Of a stretch of 64,000 bases of DNA, positions 1 to 13,100 are shown in pieces. The notes beneath the pieces are model-generated. The model saw nothing but the letters and a program-made list of their open reading frames with translations, did no database searches and had not been told where the DNA came from. Position numbers and translations under genes: made by a program. Position 1 is the first letter of the stretch; the number at the start of each line of letters is the position of its first letter. Source of the stretch: Nemopilema nomurai. Lineage: Eukaryota > Cnidaria > Scyphozoa > Rhizostomeae > Rhizostomatidae. Where the stretch lies: the NCBI GenBank assembly GCA_003864495.1, contig ML133395.1:849698-913697 (forward strand), in the 5' to 3' direction.

Positions 1-194
1 TTGGACGGTGTCTGCAGCCGTTTGAAATTCCAAAAGACGTAGAGCATCAATGTGTTGCCGACAATGGCCAATAAGGCTGTAGAAATGTTCAAGATTGAAG
101 TCGCGATGGCAGAAATGGTTATCACCTTTGTGGGATGCGAAATCCGCAGGACCTCGAGAAACACGCAGATCTCCGCGACGCTCGCGTTCGCCAT
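1..194 (-). CDS. Class A (rhodopsin-like) GPCR, N-terminal fragment cut by window edge
   Basis: Read on the minus strand from an ATG at 194-192, an open frame of 64 codons runs off the left edge. It begins MANASVAEICVFLEVL, a short extracellular N-terminus with an N-glycosylation sequon (NAS). Next comes a long hydrophobic helix ending ALLAIVGNTLMLYVFW and then a basic FKRLQTPS loop. The GN pair inside the helix followed by a short basic loop with L-x-T-P-S is the hallmark of transmembrane helix 1 and intracellular loop 1 of class A GPCRs (established knowledge). A stop lies in frame upstream with no earlier ATG, so this start is favoured. Ligand and subfamily cannot be told from one helix. 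The gene lies antisense to the DHTKD1-type gene whose last exons start at 2495 and may sit inside one of its introns. Confidence 0.68.
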   Translation of the reverse strand, partial: MANASVAEICVFLEVLRISHPTKVITISAIATSILNISTALLAIVGNTLMLYVFWNFKRLQTPS

Positions 195-2494
195 TCTCAG
201 ACCGGTCTCGAGGGACTTGCTATCAACCTCCTAATTTTCGGTTATCCTTTCTAGGCTAGTATTTCTGCCCGGTGAATACTCGCATCGGTTTCGCTATTTT
301 AAAGCTCAACTCGCATGTATTTCGATCGTCTTGGTAGCCCTGCTCCTGCTGGCCTAGAGTCTCCCATCTAAAGAAAGATTATCATTTTAAATCTAGTTAA
401 GTTCAACATCTGCAAATTTAAAGAACAGGAGATTTTTATTTAGAAAAGCCTCTTTCAAAATGATGAAAATTTTGGCAACCAGTAGTAACAAGTTAGTCAG
501 AAATGACGCGAAAACATATAGATGACGGGTTCTAACAGTTTAACAAATAGAAAATGAAATCACGAGGACTGTCTACAGGGCTCCATGGTGTTTTTACCTA
601 CCAAGGTCCTTCGATTGTCCAATCTCAAACTTCACCAACAATCCCCCCTTAGCTCAGTTCTCTTCAGTCCTGTCTAGCATTCATGTTTCATCGCGAACCC
701 TACCCGAAAGCTAAAAGTAAATGGTAGTCAGCAATATACAGTATTTAGAGAAAAGTTCACTTATCCATTCACCTGCTCTCTCCGTGTCTGTGAGCAGTTG
801 AATCAAAGCATTCCGGTCGTCTTTGCCAAAAGCATGCAGTCTCATTGGCGTGATCTGTTTTCCTCCAGTTCAGCAATCCAAATCCGCCCTTCGGTCACTT
901 GCAAAGCTCGGTATCTGCTGAAAACCCGCCCTTCTGTGTCTTTCTCTTCTCGGCCAACCCAGCTGCCCTCCGCCAGGCTTTTAAGGCGAATTCTGGCGTT
1001 CTTGCCTCTCTATTTGCCTTTAATCAATCGATGCCAGCCACGCATCTAGCTATTGTGTTGCCGTCCTATTTTCGTCACCGCTATTTGGTCGACCTATTGT
1101 CACGCGCCAAGGAGCAAACAATTACTGCTGGATTCGTACAATGCAATTCATTACCCGATGGCTGCCCGATAAGGACATCACGTGGTTGGCCTTGCGCTAA
1201 GAAGAAGCGTAATTGCTAGCAAACATTAGCTGGTTTTTTAGCATCGCCATTTGTCAAATATTGAGCATTTTGCAGATGTCGCTCAGATTTCAATAGATTA
1301 AACCTCGGCTTGATTATGTTTAGGTCGGTCTTTTTAGCGCAAAAGCAAACAAGTGCACTAATCAGCAGCGTTTCCTTTCATTTTCGCCAATTATTCTTCA
1401 TCATTTCTGTTCCTTGTGGTTTGAATTCACGTAAAGGATTAACAGAGACCAATGTTCCTCTAATACGATAGAAATCAAAAAGTACCAAGTACAAGCTACC
1501 GCTCTTTTCGCAAACTGCTAATGCATCGTGATTCCAAATGCGCAATTTTCACAACCTCAATCGGCTCTTTATCCTCTTGTTGCCAAAAAGCACTTGTCGT
1601 TCGTCACGTAACTTCAATATATTTCATTTGACCTTTTTCCAAATCATTTCTCATTTTAGCCTTCCACTAGCCTTATCGCAAATTTTTCGCCTTACGGAGA
1701 CAGTCCTCATAGAAACCAATAAACATTCGCTTTGTAGCAAATGTGCTAATGACAAGTTGCTTTTGAAAAGTTAAGCCAAAAGAAGTTTTTTGTGCCAGTG
1801 TTTCGTGTACAAGTAAGAGCCTCTCGCCATTAGTGAGGTCTGAAAATGTGCATTTTAAAGGACGATTAAGGCAGGCACTCGAAGGCGTTCCGGCAGCGCT
1901 TAAGAAAACAACAATCATTCTTGATTCTGTATTCTGAGGATATCGATCGCAACATCCCACTAGCACGTGGCACGAAACATCGCACTTCAAAGCGAGCGTC
2001 GAGAAAACCGTTTCAGAAAGTCATTTTAAGGCCCAGATGACGAAGTTCTGTGGCAGTTATTGATTTATTCATCGCTTTAGTCTGAGGTAATTTGCTAGGA
2101 GAATGAAAAAAACTTACTTTAAAGCATTTTAAGTCTTCTGCAACCTCTTAGCCCTCTATAACCCTAAAATTATGTGAAATTGCCCCAAAAATTGGATTTG
2201 ATTGTTTATGTGCAAAATTTACCATGTTTCGTTATTTTGAATGGCGAGGAATGTGTTTTCTTTTGGTTTTGAACACTGGCCTATGACATCAGGTTTCGCC
2301 ACATCTTGACATATAACTCGGCAAAGGACTAAACATTTTTAAGGATTTTACATGCTTTTAATTAGGTTTCCAGTTTTTCTTTTTAGGCTGTAACATATCT
2401 AAGACAGCAAAATTGAATACAGCAACTGCCATATTTTGTTATTCTTGTTGTTGCCTCTTCTGGACAAATGCAAGGCTTTTGTTTGATGTTTCAG
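195..2494. other. Spacer between GPCR start and first visible DHTKD1 exon
   Basis: I find no convincing coding exon here on either strand. It should hold the 5' flank and promoter of the minus-strand GPCR and, on the plus strand, intron sequence of the DHTKD1-type gene, since the exon at 2495 opens with a normal acceptor. Short open frames near 800-1220 and 1538-1990 have no recognisable protein features. Confidence 0.5.
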
Positions 2495-5400
2495 GTGGCT
2501 CGTGACTATCGGAAGCCGCTCATCGTTGCGTCACCAAAACTCATTCTACGGATGCAGGTGTGTCAGGCTTGACTTCTGTCAATTGTGAAGTGACGTCAGT
2601 AGCAATGGCCATCTTGTTTGTGCCTTGAGTTCTTCTTAAACTTGCTTGCTTAACAGTGCCTGATCCAAGGGTTAGTGTGATGCAAAGGGATTGATTTTGC
2701 AGAGGTAAAGCGTCCTTCAAAAGCTGGATTTATATCGCACTGAATCAACATATAATGAAAACTCGCGTCTCAGTATGACCGATAAGCAAATAAAGATAAT
2801 AATCATAAATCGAATATTTATACAGGATGATCTATCAGTGCAAAAAGTCCTGTTCCTAAAGTCAAATGGAAAGTAAAATCTTACAGTAAAATCTTACAGT
2901 AAAATCTTACAGTAAAATCTTTTAAAATATAATTTTTGCCTATTTACAATGCTATTTACACTTACAATCTAACGCTTTTCTAAATAAAGTTCTATATTTT
3001 ATGCTCCTAACTTCGGAGGGTAGTGCATTACATGCCTTAGCAGCTAGAAAATAAAAACCCTTGCGTCCAGTCTCAAGCTTTACTTTCGGTAGCTTCACTG
3101 TATTCAAGTTGTTTAGTGTTGTATAAAGAAGAAAGATGAAGAAAGATGCTCTCCTCGTTCCAGGCTGCTACGTCTTCTATCAATGAAATGACAGAAGGCA
3201 CGTTTTTCCAACCCGTCCTGGCGGACGCATCAACAAATCCTTCTGACGTCACCAGGCTGATCTTCTGCAGCGGAAAGCATTTCTATACGCTTGACAAAGA
3301 GAGACGAAGCCAGCAGATTACCAACACCGCCATCATTCGCATAGAAGTGAGTTATACATGTTATAAGCGCAATACATTCTGAATGACTTCGCTTGAAGAC
3401 AATCTTAATGGGGCAGCGTGCCAGGAGGTGAATCCTGGATTTGATTAATGTTTACCATTAACCAACAGTAGATTTGCTAAGTTATTTTCTCCGCATTTCA
3501 CGACTGGGTTTATATTCCCCATTCGTTGTACCGTTTTCAAATTACTCCACTTTCAACGGCGTTTCAAATGTCTCCCTTTTGATGCGTGTCGATGAAAACG
3601 CAAAGCCCAAAACGGAGACATTCCGCGCATATAAGAACAGAGTACTGGAAACAGCCTTAATGTCATGTGCGTGTTTTAGTAACGATATGTCTGCAAATGG
3701 AGTTATTTGTCACAATGTTTTCGTTGTTTAGGAACTGGTGCCATTTCCAGCCGAGCGGTTGAAGGATGAGCTGAAAAAATATCCCAACGCCAAAGGTATG
3801 TTTGTAGCCTCACTTTGATGCTAGAATCACATATTTGGCTTTAAAAGCAGGATGGGATTGAAAATGATACAATATCAACAACTTTGATACAATATCAATA
3901 ACTTTGATACAATATCAATAACTTTGATACAATATCAATAACTTTGATACAATATCAATAACTTTGATGCAATATCAATAACTTTGATACAATATCAATA
4001 ACTTTGATGCAATATCAATAACTTTGATACAATATCAATAACTTTGATGCAATATCAATAACTTTGATACAATATCAATAACTTTGATACAATATCAATA
4101 ACTTTGATACAATATCAATAACTTTGATGCAATATCAATAACTTTGATACAATATCAATAACTTTGATGCAATATCAATAACTTTGATACAATATCAATA
4201 ACTTTGATGCAATATCAATAACTTTGATACAATATCAATAACTTTGATACAATATCAATAGCTTTGATGCAATATCAATAACTTTGATACAATATCAATA
4301 ACTTTGATGCAATATCAATAACTTTGATACAATATCAATAACTTTGATGCAATATCAATAACTTTGATGCAATATCAGCCCCGCACATTTTGATTATTGA
4401 GTATTGAAGCCAAATTATTAAAACACTGCCCACGATGAAAGCAAAATGAGCTGAAGAATGCACTCAAACCACAAATATCATGATCAATCATTTTTATTCA
4501 GTTGCTGCTTGAAATTCCTGGAACCAAAAGCCGCGTGAAAACCTGTTGAGTTCAATCGGCCCTGCTTTTCAATCAATCAGTATTAATAATCATGTTATGA
4601 ATTCGTCTGACTTTTGTCTGAGTTTTCACGTGCCCTCGCAATAAACTATCCTGAATCTCCTAATAAAAGTCGTGAAAATCAGTCAATGAAAGTCAATAAA
4701 AAGCAGTCTTTGATTTTTCTAATACAACTGTTGTGATCACAGGGCTTTGCGTTGGGTGGAATGGGCGTTTATTGCCTCTTTCTTCTTAGCTTTTTCTCGA
4801 TCCACGCACTTCAATCCTTAACTACCCCCACTCCGATTGCCACAGTGGTAATTTTTTTCCTTCTGTCTCTGAAGTACACCTTCTTGAATTATTTGAACTA
4901 TGAAAACGACAAAACTTTTCGAAATGACGAATCTCTTTTTAGAATTCTCATGGGCCCAGGAAGAACATCGAAACATGGGTGCTTGGTCATTTGTGAATCC
5001 GCGATTTCAAAATCTATTAAACGTAAAGGTTAGTGAAACATTATTTTTACTAGTCAAAGCATGTTGGAAGAGTGCAAACTTTATTCACTGACAAAGAAAC
5101 GTTTTTGAACTGTACGTGTGATAGGTTTCTTTTTGAATCGTGCAGGATATACAGGTGCAATAAAACGCCTTTCAATTCCAGCTACACGATTCTGTAATTT
5201 TATTATTCTTAATAAAAAGCTTTGCTTAAGAGCTCTCTATACCATGAAAATTCATCTTCCGAGACAGAATGTCCTCATACGAGCGTTTCCCGTAATGAAT
5301 TTAATGCTATAAAATGTTGAGGAAAAACCAAGATACATAGTCAATTTTACAGCTTCGCGTTTCTCAATTGGGACCTCACTTGCATATTAAATGTTTAGAG

Positions 5401-6383
5401 CAACGAAAAAGCAATAATTATAGCAATGGATGATAGTGATAACAGCAATGGTAGTTAGGTATGACTACCCATTTTGTATCTGACCTGCTAAACTGTGAGT
5501 TCTGTGGTTGTTTTGAGATTAATCCCAAACGTACATGAGACAAGGCCAGGTTGAAATGTTTTCTGCCCGCAAGCGACCTGTCTGGTTTTTCGCCCGCTAG
5601 CCTCAATGCACAGTTGACAAGATACACCTTGTGGAAGCACATTGTTTTGAATGTGGAGTGTCCTTGGTCATTTGCGCATCTCAGACAGCCCACGCTATTC
5701 TGACAAACTTGTCTTTGATTTTGAATTCATTTTAGCATGCTTGTTAAAAATTGATGTGAAATAGCATGCACACCAGCATGGGATGGGGCGAAAGTATAGC
5801 AGATTGAGGAAGCCTGCTTTTGAGGCCATTACGTGCTATTCGACGGCACCTCTGCTTAAACCACCTCTGACCCTATTTACGGGAGGAAAACTCTCCGAAT
5901 CGGTATTGGTATGACGTTGGGTCGGGAGTGTAGAGTTCGGGGTTCAAAAGCAGAACCCAGCCTGATTAGTCCCGTAGTTGTTTGGATCCATCATATTTAT
6001 GTCAGCAACGGGCATTTTAACGAAGGATCAATAAATTTTCACGAAAAAAATACTTTAATTAATTAACTTAATCACCATTCCTGTTCAATAGGTTAGAAGG
6101 ATCACGAAATTCAGCTTAAGCTGACGAAGGGCCAAGAGTCTTTTGATGGCCACTTAGGACAGTTCCCATCTTCTCGCGCATGACTGTATGTTCCCTGATT
6201 AGCAAGATTCTCCCTTTGCTGTCCTTTTTCATAATCTCTAGTCATCACTGATTTTGGCACCGTGTGATCATCCCTTTTCAGCTGAAGTACTGCGGTAGAG
6301 ACGTTCTTGGCACACCCGCAGTGGGTATTGGCTCCAGGCACGCCCAGGACGCTGCTATGATCCTGAAAGAGGCCTTCCAGTGA
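2495..6383 (+). CDS. DHTKD1: DHTKD1-type 2-oxoadipate dehydrogenase E1, last five coding exons
   Basis: Five exons join in one frame to the natural stop: 2495-2557, 3164-3346, 3732-3795, 4943-5028 and 6282-6383 (498 bases, 165 aa). All introns are GT-AG. Readable blocks are [52 protein letters not shown] and, near the end, [11 protein letters not shown]. These match the C-terminal transketolase-fold domain of E1 dehydrogenases. FCSGKHFY and PAVGIG favour DHTKD1 over OGDH, whose end reads differently. The enzyme is a thiamine-diphosphate mitochondrial decarboxylase acting on 2-oxoadipate in lysine and tryptophan breakdown, within a complex with E2 and E3. The N-terminal bulk, including the cofactor-binding core, is not visible between 195 and 2494 and must lie to the left. 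Intron 3 carries a long 20-bp minisatellite. A 3' fragment of a pseudogene is possible but the frame is clean. Confidence 0.85.
2869..2922. repeat. 13-bp tandem repeat, four copies
   Basis: The unit AGTAAAATCTTAC repeats head to tail almost four times inside an intron of the DHTKD1-type gene. Confidence 0.75.
3865..4378. repeat. 20-bp minisatellite in DHTKD1 intron
   Basis: About 25 copies of a 20-base unit, GATACAATATCAATAACTTT, occur with almost no divergence. The main variation is A or G in the GATAC/GATGC position; the variants often alternate, hinting at a 40-bp higher-order unit. The array occupies nearly half of the intron between coding exons ending at 3795 and starting at 4943. Confidence 0.95.
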
Positions 6384-9300
6384 ACTGTGTGCTCTTTTGT
6401 AGGAATTTTGTATGAATTATTAGGCTTTTAGTAATTTTCCAAAGCGATTGCATTGTGCACAAGTTTGTGTGGTCCTGTTTTTCTCTATTCCAGGGCAAAG
6501 GCCCAGCTAAAGTGATCTCCCTCCCCTCCCTGGGGCACTCGTCCTTTCCTACTTTCGCACTTACAGCACTGCACCTACTTAGAAAATTATTGCAATCTAT
6601 TTTATGTTCTGAAGCAATTCCTATCCATTGCGCATTTCAAGATTTTTCAAATTTCGAAATTTTTCCAGCTATCATTAAACATTTCTAAAGATTTTGGTAT
6701 ACGCTTTTGAAATTTTAGAACCTTTTATAAACATTTTATGTGCAATATCCCCCCTAAAATTGATGCAAAAACCTTTCACAAGACCCTTTATGTGGACCCC
6801 ATAAATCAGATTTAAGGGGGCATGAATTTTCCTCACCGTCTCTAATTTTTTGCCCCGCTTTGCTTGATTTTCGAGTAATTCGTTGCATCATGTAGTTGTG
6901 CTTGTGATTTCATTATCTAATTTTTGAATTTTCGTAGGCTTTCAAAAAATTGTTAGCCAAGCGATTTCCAATTTTGTTTCAATTGCAGGCCATTTCACTT
7001 AATCACTTTTAAGACTTTGGTCTTGATTTTAAACTGAAGGAAAGAACCTGTTGTTCTGGATTTTCTGCAGTAGTCATAGTTTTATTTAGTTTTAAACAAC
7101 AAGCTTTGGATATTTTGTCATTTTTGTGTTCAATCGTAAATTAAACATGGCTGCCTAATACACTACTTTCTCCTTGCAATCGACGAACTAACGAGTCTCT
7201 ATCAAGATTCTCATTCTTAAAGAAGCCACTTTCTTGAAGATCATTTAAAACTGTTGCTAATAGGTCTTCCAGAAGAACGAAGACACAACAACTTAAAATT
7301 CGATGCTATCAAGGACTAGGAACGAGATTAGCTTTTGCTGAGGAAAAGAGAGCGAGAGGGCGATTATTTTTTGCTTGACGAATGTAGTCTAGCAGAGGGT
7401 TTTTGGCGCCGGACCAAAAGCATATAAAATGCGCATGCCTAGTTATAAGATGTATTCAAACCTGCGTTTTTATGCAGCTTCTTGGTGAGAATAGGGACCG
7501 TGCAGCACTAGCAATGTGGAAAACACCTCAAATGTTGGGGGGGGGCGGGAGCAAAAAGGGGCACATAACCACCCTATTTTTTTTATTTTGGAGGAACACT
7601 TGTGGATCTCGCAAGGGCACTATTTTGTTATGAAATGACACTTTGCAAAGATTTACCAGAAAATTTGGGGAGCCGTGGCCACTTTGGTCACCTCAGTTCC
7701 TAATAAGTTACTCTCTGCAGCACACTTTTAGGCTCATTGTCTTTCTTGAAACGCCAAATTATCCCTTATCCAACCCACAGGCCCCCAAAGGCTGGTACAA
7801 AAATCTACCTACCCCTACCCCACTGTACACCATCTTCTTCAGTTGTGATTTCACTTCATCGTCCATTATTCAAGTTTCTCAGCAGTCTCAAGATTTCCGT
7901 TTCAAGCGCCCCTTATCGGAGGCTGTTGGCAAAGAGTGTCACGGGCGTCCACTTTGAAACCCTTGGTCCGCATCTTGAATTACAGGCAACTGCAATTGTG
8001 CTTGCTTCTAGTGATCCCTTCGCCAAACATCTAATGTGGATTGTGTTACCTCTAAAGTGTACCTGAACACTTTTATTTGTAAGAATACCTAATTTTTCCG
8101 AGCCTCAATATTCTTAAAAAAATTTGAATTTTGAGCCTAAATTATTCTTGCCAAACACAAGATGTAAGTTTGCCATAGAATGATATAAATTCTATTCTGA
8201 TGTGTTACTTCGTCATAAATTTCAACAAGAACAAACGTGACATGAAAGTGAAAGTTGTTTTCCTTTGGGAAAATTTTTAGTCTGGATGAAGGTTGAGCCT
8301 GGCATTATTCTTAAATTATTCTTATACACGCTTTATTATAAAAAATCACTTTATAAGGAACCTACGTGTAGAAGGCCGAAATATTTCAAGAACTTAAACT
8401 ACTAAAAACAAAATCACTAAGGAACTTTTCGATTTGAAAATTTTTTATAACTGCAAGCATCAAGAACTAAAAGGCCGGTTCCATTCATTTGCAGCCAATA
8501 CTCGCATAGATTGTTTGCTATTCGTGTGTCAAGTGCTTCATTGAGTAGTTTCCGTTTATTGTAGTCAAAGCACTGAAAGTGAGAACTTAAGGGACTTTTA
8601 AGGAACTCTTGGTACTAAAATCTGATGATTTGAGGTCTACGAATAAGGAACTTTTGCAACTAGGCCTTTAGGTAGATTCCTTATAAAAAAAGCGTGAAGA
8701 CTTCATTCTTATGAAAAAGTGTGTATGTTACCTTTTCGCCAATCCTAAATTCAGTGTTTCTTCACTACAGACTAAATTCTGAAGCTAAAACTTTTCAGTG
8801 CAAAACCGCTCAAATAAAACACGGTCTCCTGTAAAATCACTCCCATCTCACAACATGGTCTTTGAATTATGACCCACTAACTTGCCTAGTTATGCATCTG
8901 ATCCTAGGATAACTGCAATACTCCTCCGATTATTAATCATAGCAATATTTTCATTCGGACAATTAGTTTAGCGACGCCCTCTTCCAATGATATTTGTTCA
9001 ACCCGCCCCTGTTTCTACCCGCCTGATTTCGTCATCACGGTTTTCTATTCGTGTTTCGCGGGTTGCGCAACAAAACATTCCTCTTGCCTTTGTTTACTGC
9101 CAACGTTAAGCGAAGAGTCACCGCATTCTTTGCAAAGTGACGGCGAATTAAACAATTCATAGACGCTAACATCGCCGATGTCGTATGCAATAGCTTTCAG
9201 TTCAAAATCGGATAGATTTCTAAATATGGTAATTATCGTTAACAAACCGGCCTTTAAAATTACACGGACCTGTAGATCCGTGATACATGAACCCATCTAC

Positions 9301-10184
9301 CCAAAAGCTTTTCAGCTAATCAGTCAATATAGCCAAGTAGACGAGCCTTTTGTAACACAAAATCTTGCTATTTAAGAATTCAACTTCATCAAGACCCAAA
9401 AATTACTCGAAATGAAGATAGCATAATATATTTTCTTCCTTAAAAGTTTGGAATCAAAATTTTAATTTCCCATAGTCTAGCCCCTGACTTTCCTGGTTGA
9501 TGTTTTCACCAACTTCGGAAAATCAATGAATTAGCTGATAGGCAACGAAGGAATGGATAGTTTAATTACAAAACTTATCAATGACTCAAAATGAAAGGGT
9601 TAAAGCCTATATTTGCACAGGTGCCACTTTGATTTATGCTACTCGCTTGCTCCCTGAAATTTTGTGAAAGATCTTTTAGCCGAAAATGAATAAATTTTGC
9701 TCTAAACCTTCTCTCTTATTGGAGTGAGCTAAAAAGTAAAGTGCTTTGAAGTGCAGAAAAGATAAAGTTGAAGCAAGTGCTGTTGTGGCTCCGACAGTTC
9801 CTTCATTCCGGATTTTAGTGTGGACAGCCTGGCGATGAGGAATGTAGGCTAGGCGGAAAGACACCAGTCGGAAGTGGCTACGATCAAGGTTTAGTGATCG
9901 CCATTTTGTTATGGGAGGATATAGCAACAGTTGCTCGCAAAAACCAGACCTAAGTCGCCTATAATAGTGTTGTAACTACGCCTGGTGTTATCGAATTGCT
10001 GCCAAGAATTTATGGAAGTCATTTGTCATGAGAATGCTAATGTTTTTCCATCATAGTGACTTTGGCAAGATATGGTAGGCCGACACTGATTGTTTTTAAT
10101 TCCCCCTCTTAACGTGCAACGGAGAAGTTTATCACACAGCCAAAAGAAAGCGGTTGCAAAGGAGATCATTGAAACGGTCGAAAC
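6384..10184. other. Intergenic region between DHTKD1 and kindlin
   Basis: The left part should contain the DHTKD1 3' UTR and the right end the kindlin promoter and 5' UTR. A minus-strand open frame at 9045-9296 (83 codons) has no recognisable domain. The plus-strand frames at 7403-8066 lie in low-complexity sequence and look accidental. A possible MITE is listed separately at 8327-8696. Nothing else is supportable. Confidence 0.5.
8327..8696. mobile_element. Candidate palindromic MITE (imperfect inverted ends)
   Basis: The left end reads CACGCTTT followed shortly by TTATAAGGAACCTAC. The reverse complement of the right end reads CACGCTTT, then TTATAAGGAATCTAC. This gives imperfect inverted ends of roughly 40 bases around a 370-base AT-rich segment without coding capacity. 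I could not find a clean target duplication, so this stays a candidate. Confidence 0.35.
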
Positions 10185-13100
10185 ATGTTAGCTTCGTTGA
10201 CTGCAAGCCGAACATGGCAGCTAAACATCTTCGTCACCGACATGAACATGTCGCGATCTGTTGAAGTTAATGGCCAAACTCATGTTGGTCAAGTAATCCT
10301 GGACTTGGTGGAGAAACTGGGTAAGTATTGTTTTAAACTAGCTTGCTGTCCACACATTAGAACTATCGATTATTCAGCTGGATTTTGAGCTCAACTCGAC
10401 TTTTTCAGTATACCCAAGAAAACTGTAGTAACGATCAGTTTATAGCGGGTGTTGATATTGTAGAATCAAAGAAAAACGTGGGTAATACTTTTTACAAATG
10501 GTTCCAGTTCAGGTACATATCTTACCAGTCACCATAGCACGTATTTATCACGAATCGTTTGTAGCTGAGTTTAAGAAATTTATATTTCGAAAAATGTTTA
10601 ATTATCTGGCTTTTCACAGTTGAAACAGGGGCTTGCAACCACACTTTCTTTGGTCCTATCTCCATTCATTTACATTAACCATCAGCGAGCAGTTCTTGAA
10701 TTTTCGCAGTTTAAACAGTTATGAAATGCAGCGGGATCATATCGGCAAAAATTTGTACTTGAAGCTCAGAAAACTGTGTGAAACCAGTTACTTTGACCGA
10801 CAAGTCTTAAACAAATACACCGGTCGTGAAAATTAAGGACTGCATGCCGTTCATTAATTCCATTGAAAAGGGACAAGGGATTCTTCTGGTGTGTTTTAGT
10901 ACCCAAATTATTGCGTTAATAGTGAGTTCTCAAGCTCAACAGCAACTATGCTCGCAAGGCTACGAGTTCATACCTTAAAGATTCAAAGACAGTCCCCACC
11001 CACCCTTTGGCACTTATCAGGAAATCGTCCACAGCTTTCAAAATAATCGGCCCAGCCACGAACAGAGGTTTCTAAACACGTTGCAGCAACATGTTGTCGG
11101 TTTGATTTAATGAACTTCAACCAGTGCTCTTGCGTGGATCTTCTCTGTCTGTCTCCCAAATGGTGTTTGTTTCCTAAATTCTATACGCCAGACGTTTTTT
11201 AATATTGAATAATTAACAAAACACTGAGGATGGTATTATAGAGTTTCAATAATATTAGCAATGAATAAAATGAACTACCAAGTTAATGTTAATCTTCTTT
11301 TTTTTAAATGAAAGGAGAGTTGACCCAAGATTTGACAAATATATGTTCTAAATATTTTACAACTACAATGGAGAAATTTTTAATAATATGCAGTCTTCAG
11401 TCAAACGAAATACCAGACCTGTGTTGTTTTTTATGACTGATAGATCAATGTTATGCTTTAATCAACATTATTTAAGAAAGCTATTTTTGTGGTATAAATA
11501 AAGGCTTTCTTGTCTTAGTCTATGTAGATCACTTAGGGATTTCCCCTCACATAGATTCTAATTGGGGACACTTAACCAAAACTTCTTTTTTCACTTTTAA
11601 AACTTACACAGCTGTGCTCATTTGTTTGCTGGTTACATATATATGATATTAAACAATGCAGTCTCTTTGATACTCATTAACTCTTGGAAAGTTGGCATGA
11701 TTATAATTTGAAACTGGAAAGTTATTTTTATTATTCTATGCCTCTTTTCATGTAACTTACACACATTCTAATTTGTGCTTCAAATTTCACATCTTCTTTG
11801 CTTTCCTCTCATCCTTCAATTAGGTTACCACTCCCTCACTTTATTGGGATCAAAGCTTTTATTTTGTAAAAATTAATAAAGATTTCCTGAACCATAAGAG
11901 GTTATGTGCTTCAAGCAAATTTTGTTGAACATAGTTGAAAAGCTATGTAATAGCATGCAGGGAAAGCAATGAAATTGTAACATCATCTATTATGCTCTGT
12001 TTGGGATGAGCCACGAGATGACAGTTGACCCTAGACTGAAGAGCAGAATGATAACCTTAGGCCATGCAACAATGATTGTGCAAGAAATAAAAGATCAATT
12101 CTTCAGTTGTAGCCTTCTTAGGTCACATAGTGTCAGCCTGGCCTACTTTGTCACTCATTGGCTCTTTTCCAGCATGCTGTTTCTCGTCCCCTTTTGGCCA
12201 CTATCGTGATCACAAACTACTTTCCTAGATTTCGAATTTTAGGAAAGCTTCAGGTTGAATTGGCTTCTCAGTTTTCAGAATGGGATCTATGGATAGCGCG
12301 TGTTGCATGCAGTGCACTGTTGTCGGCTGGATGTGCCATTTATTAGGAATTCTTGTGGCTGATACGCTTTTTGCGAGAGGTAGAAGAGGAATTTCTCTTA
12401 TTGTCTCCTAGAATAGTTGTGGGTTCATGAAGCGCAGGCCCTTCACGCTATGTGCAAATCCAACCCCATCGTCATTGATAAGGTTATCCCTTCGTGAAAA
12501 GGAAATCCGGACCGTAAATTCTGCGGAAAAGGAAGCCGCACATTACCTAGAACTCTTTTTGTTTAAACTCTTTCAGATGCATTATTGATTCGTGTTCAAA
12601 GCAGCTAACAGGGCGTGTTCAATTTGTGGTGTTTTTGCCCTGGTCTGGAGGTGGAAATTTCGGGACTGGGGAGAATTAGCTGCAGTTTTGGGGGTGGATG
12701 TGCTGTGGTGGGGATGTTTTGGAGGGTAGGGGTTTTGGTGTTGGAGTTTGGCTTTCAATATTAGCTGCTGAGTTGGGTACGCGATAAATACATGTCGAGG
12801 TAGTATAAGGTTTTTCGGCGCATGCAGATCTGCTGATTTGGCCCGTCATTTCACCTGGTATCGGTCTACTTTTTAGCTATGAAACAATAGCCCTTTGAAT
12901 CAGATATTCGTATACCAATAATGACTCTATTTTGTTTGGAGAACTTTCTCAGTAGTGCTATTGAAGTAAGCTGGTTTAGGCATTTAATCACCTGGATCTG
13001 ATTTATGATTTCTAAAGGGATCCCAAAAGATTGACAAGGTTTTCGATGGAAACCTTTCTTCTTATTTAAAGTTGATTTAAAGAATAAGGATTCCCGACGA

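Noticed and set aside
7403..8066. Overlapping plus-strand frames of 76-109 codons
   Set aside because: Low-complexity, with Pro/Thr runs and a G-run. They overlap each other in different frames and show no domain.
12650..12760. G-rich stretch as a possible G-quadruplex
   Set aside because: The G-runs are separated by loops longer than the usual quadruplex limit, so I do not claim one.
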